NCBI GenBank assembly: GCA_016930735.1
Contig: JAFGGF010000083.1
Coordinates: 1-6,049 of the forward strand
Length of the DNA stretch: 6,049 nt
From: Prolixibacteraceae bacterium
GTDB taxonomy: Bacteria > Bacteroidota > Bacteroidia > Bacteroidales > Prolixibacteraceae
Direction of reading: 5' to 3'
Shown: positions 1-6,049 of the stretch, one piece after another
Layout: each line of letters opens with the position of its first letter
Numbering within the stretch: the stretch's first letter is position 1
Translations under genes and position numbers: made by a program
Notes under the pieces: generated by a model
The model's input: the letters and a program-made list of their open reading frames with translations, nothing else
The model's database searches: none
What the model was told of the DNA's origin: nothing

Positions 1-2169
1 AGGTCCCCATACATTGGTTGCATCAAATTGATCACCGAACGGGTCTTCTGCACCGGTAATTGGATTTTTTTGCCTAAAGTCTGTAAAATTCTCTGATCCA
101 ATATAAATATTCCAGTACCTGAAAAACTTGGTAATCTGGGCATTCATAACCGTAAAAGGCGAAAACTCAAAGAAATCTCCTGAGATATCTGCCGTACTCA
201 TCCAGTTTTCATAAACCCTCGGAATCCTTCCACCGCCATTAAACTGGATTGTATAATCAAACATCCATTTTTTAAGACGGGTTGAATAATTCAGATTTAT
301 TAATCCCTTATACCTGCTGCTTAAAGGTTTTTCCAGTAATTCGCCTTTGATGGTCTGTTTTACATCGTTAATACGGTAAGCCAGCAGAACATCCAGTCTT
401 TCTACAGGTTCATACCTTAAATCCAATTGAAAGCTATTAGCATAGGATTGACCATTCAGAGGTGACAGCAATATATTTTCAGAAGATGTTTCCCTGTCAA
501 CAATCAGCTGTTCCTGAAAATCTGTCCGGAAGTATTCTGCATTAATCTGCAGATCTTTATTCCATACGGAATAATTCTGGACGAAGCTGATTCCATAATT
601 CCATGCTTTTTCCTGAAAAACATCTGACTCCCATAATAATGGTCGGGCATTTGCCAGTAAATAAATATTTTCCGACAATACGTTAGCAGTCCGGTAGCCT
701 TTTCCTGCACTTAAACGGATTGTATAATAATTTCCAAAATGATATTTAAAGTGCATTCTCGGAGTTACAAAGGTTCCGAAAATATTATGAAAGTCGATCC
801 TAATCCCTGTCATTAAAGTCAGCTGATCATTGGGTTTAAAAGTATATTCAGCAAAAAGTCCGGGAACTGCTTCCTTTCTGTTGATAAACCTTCCATAAAG
901 TTCTTCATCAAATTTATTGTAAACAAATGATCCGCCAGCATTCAGGGTATGATATCCAAAAAAATCAAGGTCGCGGGTATAGACAAAATTGCTGTAAATC
1001 CTTGTTTCATCTGCATTATACCTGTTCAATCCATAGAAAGAACGTGTATGGTGCTGAGCTGCGTTTGATAAAAATGCAATGGCAGTATGCCCGTCAGGAA
1101 AAACATAACCGGTTTTAAAAAAACCTTCATACCGGTTTGTCCTGATGTTAATTCCATACGGATTTGAGATAAGTGGAACCATTCCAAAACTAACATTGTT
1201 CTGTCCTCCCAGTCGGTCTTCTGCAAGAACACTGAATCCTGCCTGAGCCATAAAATCTTTTTGGTTTGTAAACTTCCATCTGTTAAACACATTTATTTGT
1301 TTTATCAGTGGATGATCCAGAAAACCATCGCTGTTATGATCATTTATTTTGGAAAGGTTTTCAATATGGACAAATAAGCCTGTGGTCAGTTTTTCGTTCA
1401 TCCTGAATGATTTATTCCCGTTAAACTCAGTTTTCCCTTCCGTACTTTGAAAGACATTCAGAAACAGGTTTTCCTGAGCATCCGGTTTTTTGTATTCCAC
1501 GTTGATCTGTCCTGCAATCGACTCATATCCGTTTAATACCGAGGCAGCACCTTTGGATACCTGTATGGATTCCATCCAGGGGCCAGGGACATAGTTTAAA
1601 CCAAAGTTGGTTGCCAGGCCACGAAGATTCGGAAGATTTTCCACCTGTAATAAGGAATATGTTCCTTCCAGCCCCAACAGCCTGATTTGTTTTGCCCCGG
1701 TAACAGCATCGCTGTAATTAACATCAACCGACGGATTTGTTTCAAAGCTTTCAGCCAGGTTACAGCAGGCTGCCTTTAAGAGTTCAGCACCACCGATATT
1801 CTCAGTCTGAATCGGATTGATGACGGAAAGGTATGTTCCCCTGTCTTTCTGAATTACAGTTACCTCTCCAAGTTCCAGGTTTGGTTCCAATTCAATTTTT
1901 AAAGCTTTGTTATCACTGATGTGAACCATCTTTGTCTTATATCCGACAAAACTGAACATCAACATGTGTGCTCCGTTTGGCTTTTTTAGTTCAAAAGAAC
2001 CATTGGCATCAGAATTTGTACCGATTTGTGTTCCATCCCAATAAATATTTACACCGGGAAGGGGGGAATTTTCATTTTCTTCTTTGCTGTAAACAACACC
2101 TTTAATTAGTTGCGCATTTACATATACACCAGTAACTAAAAAGGTAAATAACACTATATATTTTTTCAT
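1..2169 (-). CDS. TonB-dependent outer-membrane receptor with N-terminal carboxypeptidase-regulatory-like domain (3' end cut by window)
   Basis: The frame is open from an ATG at 2169 to the window edge (723 codons, no stop). Residues 1-19 form a signal peptide (MKKYIVLFTFLV..., likely cut after NA, before Q20). Residues ~22-100 form a beta-sandwich of the CarboxypepD_reg type (GVV...LPGVNIYW...TNSDANGSFEL...FSFVGY). A Ton-box-like EVTVI lies at 102-106. The plug spans ~115-225 and includes a Cys pair C135-C136, TNPSVDV (144-150), DAVTGAKQIRLLGL (154-167), PGPWMESIQVSKG (195-207) and GYESIAGQINV (214-224). The rest is alternating aromatic beta-barrel sequence. The last visible part (GSENFTDFRQKNP..., then WGP) looks like the family C-terminus, so probably only about 15 residues are missing. 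Such receptors import a ligand across the outer membrane using TonB energy. The substrate is not readable; the AACCNL plug motif recalls Bacteroidota receptors found near metal/copper genes (recollection, not checked). It is probably co-transcribed with the Cys-rich gene 60 bases upstream. The frame is intact. Confidence 0.94.
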   Translation of the reverse strand, partial: MKKYIVLFTFLVTGVYVNAQLIKGVVYSKEENENSPLPGVNIYWDGTQIGTNSDANGSFELKKPNGAHMLMFSFVGYKTKMVHISDNKALKIELEPNLELGEVTVIQKDRGTYLSVINPIQTENIGGAELLKAACCNLAESFETNPSVDVNYSDAVTGAKQIRLLGLEGTYSLLQVENLPNLRGLATNFGLNYVPGPWMESIQVSKGAASVLNGYESIAGQINVEYKKPDAQENLFLNVFQSTEGKTEFNGNKSFRMNEKLTTGLFVHIENLSKINDHNSDGFLDHPLIKQINVFNRWKFTNQKDFMAQAGFSVLAEDRLGGQNNVSFGMVPLISNPYGINIRTNRYEGFFKTGYVFPDGHTAIAFLSNAAQHHTRSFYGLNRYNADETRIYSNFVYTRDLDFFGYHTLNAGGSFVYNKFDEELYGRFINRKEAVPGLFAEYTFKPNDQLTLMTGIRIDFHNIFGTFVTPRMHFKYHFGNYYTIRLSAGKGYRTANVLSENIYLLANARPLLWESDVFQEKAWNYGISFVQNYSVWNKDLQINAEYFRTDFQEQLIVDRETSSENILLSPLNGQSYANSFQLDLRYEPVERLDVLLAYRINDVKQTIKGELLEKPLSSRYKGLINLNYSTRLKKWMFDYTIQFNGGGRIPRVYENWMSTADISGDFFEFSPFTVMNAQITKFFRYWNIYIGSENFTDFRQKNPITGAEDPFGDQFDATNVWGP

Positions 2170-2238
2170 CGCTTTAATCTTTATGTTTTACAAAAACAGT
2201 AATCATGGCATATTAATACCAATTAAAGATTAAGCGAT
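2168..2238 (-). promoter_or_regulatory. Imperfect inverted repeat spanning the stop/start junction of the two minus-strand genes
   Basis: On the plus strand CGCTTTAATCTTTA (2170-2183) is matched by TAAAGATTAAGCG (2224-2236), its reverse complement apart from one extra T. In the minus-strand transcript this gives 10 bp, a one-base bulge, 3 bp, and 2 more pairs that include the A and U of the receptor AUG. The loop is about 40 bases. One arm contains the stop codon of the Cys-rich gene (2230-2232); the other contains the bases just before the receptor start. What is seen is the repeat. That it masks receptor initiation until ribosomes finish the upstream gene is inference. The stem is A+U-rich, so its stability is moderate. 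Confidence 0.5.
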
Positions 2239-2742
2239 TTCAGGGATTTTACGTTTACAGATAAAATTTAAATAATCTTTGTGGTCGCTGAATTGTGGTG
2301 GAGGTTCAATGTAAGCAAGAAAAGTGTTTTGCCTCCATAAAAGTTCAACAAGCTTTTCATTCTCAACATTAATTACAATATCGGATAACTTAACCTTGGA
2401 TTCTGTAACTATCTGAACAGTATTAACAATTTTGCTGTCCAGTTTTAAATATTGTGCCACAGCAGAACCACAGCGACATTCGCTGTTATGGACGATACAA
2501 TGTTTCGAATTCTCAGAACAACATGAATTAAGGTTTTTATCCTCATTCACTGAAGAACAGCAGGATTCGGAAGCAGTCCCAACCTTGTGCATTGAGGTAC
2601 AGGATTCTGAAGAAGAAAACAGACTTATTTTACTGGTTCCTGTACAACTGCAAAATGACTTATAAACCACAATTCCTGATGTAGAAAAAAGGAATGTGAT
2701 TAAAACCAAAACAGATGTTATATTCCTTAACCAGTTATTCAT
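2230..2742 (-). CDS. Small Cys-rich exported protein, divergent HYC_CC_PP-like
   Basis: 170 residues. An N-terminal hydrophobic segment (about 8-26) acts as a signal peptide or anchor, so export to the periplasm or membrane surface is likely. Ten of eleven cysteines fall in residues 31-91: FCSC (30-33), C48, CC (61-62), CC (74-75), HC (81-82), then H85, C89, C91. The last is C162. A PPP occurs at 147-149. The order of features (transmembrane segment, Cys motif followed by SLF, Cys pairs, a hydrophobic strand, a late PP motif) matches my recollection of the uncharacterised Bacteroidota HYC_CC_PP family, but the HYC triplet is SFC here, so it is a divergent member or relative. The ATG at 2742 is chosen because the hydrophobic segment follows it directly; the only longer option is a TTG at 2811 that would add 23 residues. 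It sits upstream of the TonB receptor, likely in one operon. Metal binding or disulfide chemistry is plausible from the Cys/His content but is inference. Confidence 0.75.
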   Translation of the reverse strand: MNNWLRNITSVLVLITFLFSTSGIVVYKSFCSCTGTSKISLFSSSESCTSMHKVGTASESCCSSVNEDKNLNSCCSENSKHCIVHNSECRCGSAVAQYLKLDSKIVNTVQIVTESKVKLSDIVINVENEKLVELLWRQNTFLAYIEPPPQFSDHKDYLNFICKRKIPEIA

Positions 2743-2890
2743 TATACAAAAATAACAGACAAAAAAACAGATTGTTGTTAATGGTAAGTTAAACCCATGA
2801 TAAACTTTCAAATACTTTAAATTTAAGTGGATTTAATTTTGGATTAAAAATTGATTTTAAGATCAGTTAATAAAAGATACGATTTAAATT
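2743..2890. other. AT-rich spacer upstream of the Cys-rich gene
   Basis: No coding sequence is supported here. It should hold the promoter of the minus-strand Cys-rich/receptor unit. The only match to TAnnTTTG read towards that gene is TATTTTTG at 2747-2754, four bases from the ATG and without a TTG at the right distance, so the promoter is not assigned. A true start there would make the mRNA practically leaderless. Confidence 0.4.
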
Positions 2891-2916
2891 TAAAAGGGGA
2901 AGTTTTCACTTCCCCT
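2891..2916 (-). terminator. Rho-independent terminator of tRNA-Lys
   Basis: An 8-bp perfect stem (AGGGGAAG at 2895-2902 with CTTCCCCT at 2909-2916, 6-base loop) begins 8 bases past the encoded CCA of the tRNA. Read on the minus strand it is followed by a short T run and further AT-rich sequence. On the plus strand no T run follows, so it works for the tRNA transcript. It also separates the tRNA from the Cys-rich gene downstream on the same strand. Confidence 0.8.
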
Positions 2917-2923
2917 CAACCTT

Positions 2924-2999
2924 TGGTGACCCAGCTGGGGCTCGAACCCAGGACCCCATCCTTAAAAGGGATGTGCTCTACCTGCTGAGCTACTGAGTC
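2924..2999 (-). tRNA. tRNA-Lys (anticodon TTT), CCA encoded
   Basis: The minus strand folds as a complete cloverleaf. The acceptor GACTCAG pairs with CTGGGTC (one G-T pair). T8-A9 is followed by the D stem GCTC/GAGC, the anticodon stem CATCC/GGATG with loop CTTTTAA, and the T stem CTGGG/CCCAG with loop TTCGAGC. The discriminator base is A (2927) and CCA is encoded at 2924-2926. The anticodon TTT is at 2964-2966 and reads AAA/AAG lysine codons. The body without CCA is 73 bases. It has its own promoter upstream and a terminator downstream, so it is a single-gene transcription unit. Confidence 0.98.
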
Positions 3000-3031
3000 A
3001 TCCTCGTACCTTTATTATTTAAAGGCGGGTG

Positions 3032-3061
3032 CAAAAGTAATATTTATTTCTTTTTATGCAA
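3032..3061 (-). promoter_or_regulatory. Bacteroidota-type promoter of tRNA-Lys
   Basis: Read on the minus strand, a -33 TTG (3059-3061) is followed by a 19-base spacer and a perfect -7 box TACTTTTG (3032-3039), which fits the Bacteroidota primary-sigma consensus TTG, 17-20 bases, TAnnTTTG. It lies 32 bases upstream of the mature tRNA 5' end (2999), leaving a short leader for RNase P to remove. Confidence 0.75.
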
Positions 3062-3280
3062 ACCCAATTTAAAATTTAATAATCAATTTAAAAAACACTT
3101 TAAATATGTTCCGGGAATTTTTAATCTTAAGAATAAAATATTTATGTAATATTTTGAAATATAGCAATATAACAAAAATATAAATTTGTAAAATTTGTTA
3201 TTTATAAAATTTATAACTGATTAAATTACCTTAAAAAATCACTTTTCGAAAATTATTTGGTAAAGAAATATTATAATTGT
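3062..3280. other. Very AT-rich divergent intergenic spacer
   Basis: No gene or RNA is seen. Runs of A and T dominate, with many overlapping TTTAAA/AATTT words. TAAATTTG (3181-3188) and TATAATTG (3272-3279, one mismatch) resemble plus-strand -7 boxes for the permease gene, but neither has a TTG at 17-20 bases upstream, so the promoter is unassigned. In such AT-rich sequence these matches may be chance. Confidence 0.45.
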
Positions 3281-3328
3281 AGCAGGTTTAGATCGTAATT
3301 ATTACGAAGATAAATCAATAACCTGGCT
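3281..3328 (+). promoter_or_regulatory. Nested inverted repeat in the leader of the sulfate permease gene
   Basis: The core is TCGTAAT (3293-3299), one T, then ATTACGA (3301-3307): a perfect 7-bp dyad with a single central base. It is enclosed by CAGGTT (3283-3288) and AACCTG (3320-3325), also perfectly complementary. The outer arm ends about 13 bases before the ATG. The compact symmetric core looks like an operator for a dimeric regulator; the enclosing arms could make an mRNA hairpin. Which of the two applies cannot be told from sequence. Confidence 0.45.
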
Positions 3329-3338
3329 AAAACAAAGT

Positions 3339-5144
3339 ATGAGTACCGAAGGCTATATCGTTGTCACCGCAATTATTTTAATGATAGTTGCCCTTGCCAG
3401 GGAGATGATGAGGCCAGGGCTTATCTTGTTTTCTACAGTTATCGTTTTAATGGCAATTGGAATAATTTCCCCGGACGAGTCTATATCAGGCTTTTCCAAC
3501 AAAGGGATGATTACCATTGCCGTACTGTTCCTGGTCAGTGAAGGATTCCGTCAAACAGGGGCTTTAAACAGGGTAGCTGCTTTTTATCTGCCCCGTCGGC
3601 GTGGAAGGATGACTTTCCTGCTTCCCCGGTTAATGATACCTGTTTCAGCCCTTTCAGCTTTTCTGAATAATACACCCGTTGTTATTATTTTTGCCCCGAT
3701 GATTAAGAGGTGGGCTGAAAACCTGAATCTTTCATCACAAAAATTTCTGATCCCTTTATCCTATGCTACAATTTTCGGTGGCATGTGTACTTTGATCGGA
3801 ACCTCTACAAATCTTGTTGTGCATGGGTTAATGCTTGATAATGGCCTCAATGGATTTACTATGTTTGAACTCGGAAAGGTTGGTGTTTTTGTGGCTGCAG
3901 CGGGTTTTATATATATGTCGGTATTTGGGAATATGCTACTTCCGGGGAAAAAGATAAAATTTGCAACCCGTTATACCGACCTTAAAGAATATTATTACGA
4001 TTTACTGGTTCCCCAGCACAGTTCGTTAATCGGGAAAAAAATCAAAAACGGCAGGATTGGTGAATTGAAGAACCTTTCAGTTGATTCGATTGAACGGGAA
4101 GGGCAACTGATAGAAACACGAAAAGGCGAATTTTTTATTTATGAAAACGATAAATTACTGGTTGCCGGAAAACCGGACAGCCTGAATTATATACTCGAAC
4201 TCGAAAATGTAAAACTTTTGGGTCTGGACCTGGTAAAAGGCCGAATCCCAAAAAATGAATTGAAACAATATGAAGTGGTTCTGTCACCCCGTTTTCCTGG
4301 AATAGGTAAAAACATAGTGGATTTTAACTTCTTTGAGCATTACCATGCTTCTGTACTGGCGATTCACAGGAATGGCGAACGTATTACTTCAAATGTGAGA
4401 AACCTGAAATTAAAACCCGGAGATAATGTTGTTCTATTAACAGATGAACGCTTTATAAAGAATTGGGGTGATTCAAAAATTTTCTACCTGACTTCCTATA
4501 TTGGGGAACATAAGGGAAACGGTAAACCATGGCGGAAATGGGCTGCATTTATAATCCTGTTATTAATGATTATTGGAGCAACCATAGGCCATTCATTCCC
4601 ATCAAAGGGGGGTATTGCCTTCGATATGTTTTATTTTGCAGCCATCGCTGCCATACTTATGGTCTGGCTTAAAATATTGCCACATCAGAATTACACCAAG
4701 TCGATCAGCTGGGATATTTTAATAACTATTGCCTCTTCGCTTGCACTTAGCAAGGCAATGCAGAATTCAGGCGCTGCTGATGCCATTGCCCGTACAACTA
4801 TTAATTTTGCCAAAGCCTGGGGACCCTGGGGTGTGTTGATTGCAGTTTACCTGATTACCACATTATTCACTGAAATTATCACCAACAATGCAGCTGCAGC
4901 ACTTGTCTTCCCGATCGCATTGTCGGCAGCAATTCAAATGAATGTTGACCCAAAACCTTTTTTTGTTGCCATTGCAATTGCAGCTTCAGCCAGTTTTTCA
5001 ACACCGATTGGTTATCAGACAAACCTGATCGTACAGGCTATCGGGAATTATAAATTCAAGGATTATGTCAGGATAGGAATTCCTCTGAACCTGTTGGCAT
5101 TTATAATTTCGATGTGGCTGATCCCGATTTTCTGGAAATTTTAA
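3339..5144 (+). CDS. SLC13-family permease with two RCK_C (TrkA_C) domains, probable sulfate transporter
   Basis: 601 residues, an inner-membrane secondary transporter of the divalent anion:Na+ symporter type. Two membrane halves surround a hydrophilic insert. The N-half has helices around 5-22, 26-44, 57-70, a re-entrant motif with LNNTPVV (109-115), then GGMCTLIGTSTNLV (147-160) and 178-200. The insert (about 205-397) holds two RCK_C/TrkA_C-like domains, roughly 212-290 and 308-385, each ending in a strand of the form NDKLLVAG or GDNVVLLT. The C-half runs from 398 and repeats the signature as TEIITNNAAAA (511-521) and STPIGYQTNL (554-563), the paired binding motifs of the fold. Length and layout are normal for bacterial members with TrkA_C inserts. 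The family moves sulfate, di- and tricarboxylates; cysD 86 bases downstream on the same strand favours sulfate (inference). The ATG at 3339 starts directly before the first helix. No clear Shine-Dalgarno is present, as is usual in Bacteroidota. Confidence 0.93.
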   Translation: MSTEGYIVVTAIILMIVALAREMMRPGLILFSTVIVLMAIGIISPDESISGFSNKGMITIAVLFLVSEGFRQTGALNRVAAFYLPRRRGRMTFLLPRLMIPVSALSAFLNNTPVVIIFAPMIKRWAENLNLSSQKFLIPLSYATIFGGMCTLIGTSTNLVVHGLMLDNGLNGFTMFELGKVGVFVAAAGFIYMSVFGNMLLPGKKIKFATRYTDLKEYYYDLLVPQHSSLIGKKIKNGRIGELKNLSVDSIEREGQLIETRKGEFFIYENDKLLVAGKPDSLNYILELENVKLLGLDLVKGRIPKNELKQYEVVLSPRFPGIGKNIVDFNFFEHYHASVLAIHRNGERITSNVRNLKLKPGDNVVLLTDERFIKNWGDSKIFYLTSYIGEHKGNGKPWRKWAAFIILLLMIIGATIGHSFPSKGGIAFDMFYFAAIAAILMVWLKILPHQNYTKSISWDILITIASSLALSKAMQNSGAADAIARTTINFAKAWGPWGVLIAVYLITTLFTEIITNNAAAALVFPIALSAAIQMNVDPKPFFVAIAIAASASFSTPIGYQTNLIVQAIGNYKFKDYVRIGIPLNLLAFIISMWLIPIFWKF

Positions 5145-5230
5145 ATTCAGGTATCCCTTTCTTTTTTCTGTTCCACAGGTCTGAAATAAAAATGATATAT
5201 TTACCCTTCCCAAAATGGTGTTTTTAAATT

Positions 5231-6049
5231 ATGAAAAACTACAGTCTAACAAATCTCAGGGAACTTGAAGCAGAGGCGATACATATCATCAGGGAAGTAG
5301 CGGCCGAATTCGAAAATCCGGTAATGTTGTATTCAATCGGAAAGGATTCATCGGTTATGGTGCGGCTGGCTGAAAAAGCCTTTTACCCAGGTAAAGTCCC
5401 CTTCCCTCTTATGCATATCGATTCGAAATGGAAATTCAGGGAAATGATTGAATTCCGTGATAATTACTGTAAAGAAAAAGGCTGGGATCTGATTGTTCAT
5501 TATAATAAGGAAGGTTTTGAAAAAGGGATTGGTCCATTTACACATGGCAGTAAAGTACATACTGATGTAATGAAAACACAGGCGCTCCTGGCCGGGCTGG
5601 AAAAATACAAATTTGATGCTGCCTTTGGAGGCGCCAGGCGTGATGAAGAAAAATCGAGGGCCAAGGAACGTATTTTTTCTTTCCGTGATAAATTCCATCA
5701 GTGGGATCCTAAAAATCAACGCCCTGAGCTCTGGGACATTTACAATGCAAAAGTGCACAAAGGGGAATCCATCCGGGTTTTCCCTATTTCAAACTGGACT
5801 GAACTGGACATATGGCAATACATCAGGCTGGAAAATATTCCGATTGTACCACTTTATTATGCAAAAGAACGGCCGATTGTTGAGGTTGACGGAAACCTGA
5901 TTCTTGCTGATGATGACAGGATGCCCAAAGAAATGAGAGATAAGGCAAAAATGCGTAAAGTAAGGTTCCGTACACTTGGTTGTTATCCCTTAACAGGTGC
6001 GGTTGAATCAGAAGCTGACACAATTGAAAAAATTGTGGAAGAAATGATG
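5231..6049 (+). CDS. cysD: CysD, sulfate adenylyltransferase subunit 2 (3' end cut by window)
   Basis: 273 codons are visible and open at the window edge; family members have about 300 residues, so roughly 30 are missing. CysD is the catalytic, PAPS-reductase-like subunit of ATP sulfurylase; with the GTPase CysN it makes APS from ATP and sulfate in the cytoplasm. Seen motifs: the N-terminal LRELEAEAIHIIREVAAEFE (9-28), the PP-loop as SIGKDSSV (35-42), HIDSKWKFREM (62-72), FGGARRDEEKSRAKER (132-147), FPISNWTELDIW, and near the end FRTLGCYPLTGAVES. All key positions look intact. The ATG at 5231 gives the standard CysD N-terminus. The 86-base gap from the permease holds no terminator, so co-transcription is likely; a poor -7 look-alike TATATTTA (5196-5203) lacks a -33 partner. 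The APS may feed cysteine synthesis or, via CysC, PAPS for sulfation; genes beyond the window would decide. Confidence 0.97.
   Translation, partial: MKNYSLTNLRELEAEAIHIIREVAAEFENPVMLYSIGKDSSVMVRLAEKAFYPGKVPFPLMHIDSKWKFREMIEFRDNYCKEKGWDLIVHYNKEGFEKGIGPFTHGSKVHTDVMKTQALLAGLEKYKFDAAFGGARRDEEKSRAKERIFSFRDKFHQWDPKNQRPELWDIYNAKVHKGESIRVFPISNWTELDIWQYIRLENIPIVPLYYAKERPIVEVDGNLILADDDRMPKEMRDKAKMRKVRFRTLGCYPLTGAVESEADTIEKIVEEMM

Noticed and set aside
504..1292. Short open frames on both strands (504-710, 927-1118, 1026-1292) within the receptor gene.
   Set aside because: They lie in other frames of a continuous TonB receptor reading frame and have no domain-like sequence.
2432..2665. Plus-strand open frame of 77 codons inside the Cys-rich gene.
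   Set aside because: It is antisense to a gene with a convincing signal peptide and Cys motifs, and its product resembles no known protein.
2743..2754. TATTTTTG (2747-2754, minus strand) as the promoter of the Cys-rich gene.
   Set aside because: It matches TAnnTTTG but is only four bases from the ATG and has no TTG 17-20 bases upstream; in a T-rich stretch this can easily be chance.
2743..2811. N-terminal extension of the Cys-rich protein to a start at 2811 (193 residues).
   Set aside because: The codon at 2811 is TTG, not ATG. The extra 23 residues would precede an already good signal segment that begins at the ATG at 2742.
2924..2999. tRNA-Lys as an integration site for a mobile element.
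   Set aside because: No integrase, no second copy of the tRNA 3' end and no phage-like genes are present; both flanks look like ordinary chromosomal genes.
3062..3280. AT-rich repeats between the tRNA and the permease as a CRISPR array, origin or iteron cluster.
   Set aside because: The repeated words are short AT words without regular spacing or unit length.
4998..6023. Short open frames at 4998-5213, 5348-5758, 5613-5900 and 5823-6023.
   Set aside because: They overlap the permease end or cysD in other frames or on the opposite strand; the cysD frame accounts for the sequence from 5231 to the window edge.

Overview
This window looks like chromosomal DNA of a member of the Bacteroidota. 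Four things point that way: a TonB-dependent receptor with an N-terminal carboxypeptidase-regulatory-like domain, a neighbouring small Cys-rich exported protein resembling the HYC_CC_PP family, a promoter of the Bacteroidota type (TTG, 19-base spacer, TAnnTTTG), and AT-rich leaders without strong Shine-Dalgarno sites. The genus cannot be fixed from the sequence. Nothing indicates a mobile element, phage or CRISPR.

Left half, minus strand (1-2742): a two-gene unit. A small Cys-rich exported protein (2742 to 2230) is followed after 60 bases by a TonB-dependent outer-membrane receptor (2169 to beyond position 1, missing only its last few residues). The spacer holds a long imperfect inverted repeat that covers the stop of the first gene and the start of the second, which suggests translational coupling. 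The receptor carries a Cys-Cys pair in its plug region and the small protein has eleven cysteines, so a role in metal handling, perhaps copper, is plausible but unproven.

Middle (2743-3338): a tRNA-Lys(TTT) gene on the minus strand with an encoded CCA end, its own promoter and a rho-independent terminator. Next comes a very AT-rich divergent spacer. It ends in a nested inverted repeat just upstream of the plus-strand genes.

Right half, plus strand (3339-6049): a sulfate assimilation unit. An SLC13-family permease with two internal RCK_C/TrkA_C domains is followed by cysD, the small subunit of ATP sulfurylase, which runs off the window. The permease probably brings in sulfate, and CysD with a CysN partner (expected just downstream, not visible) would activate it to APS.
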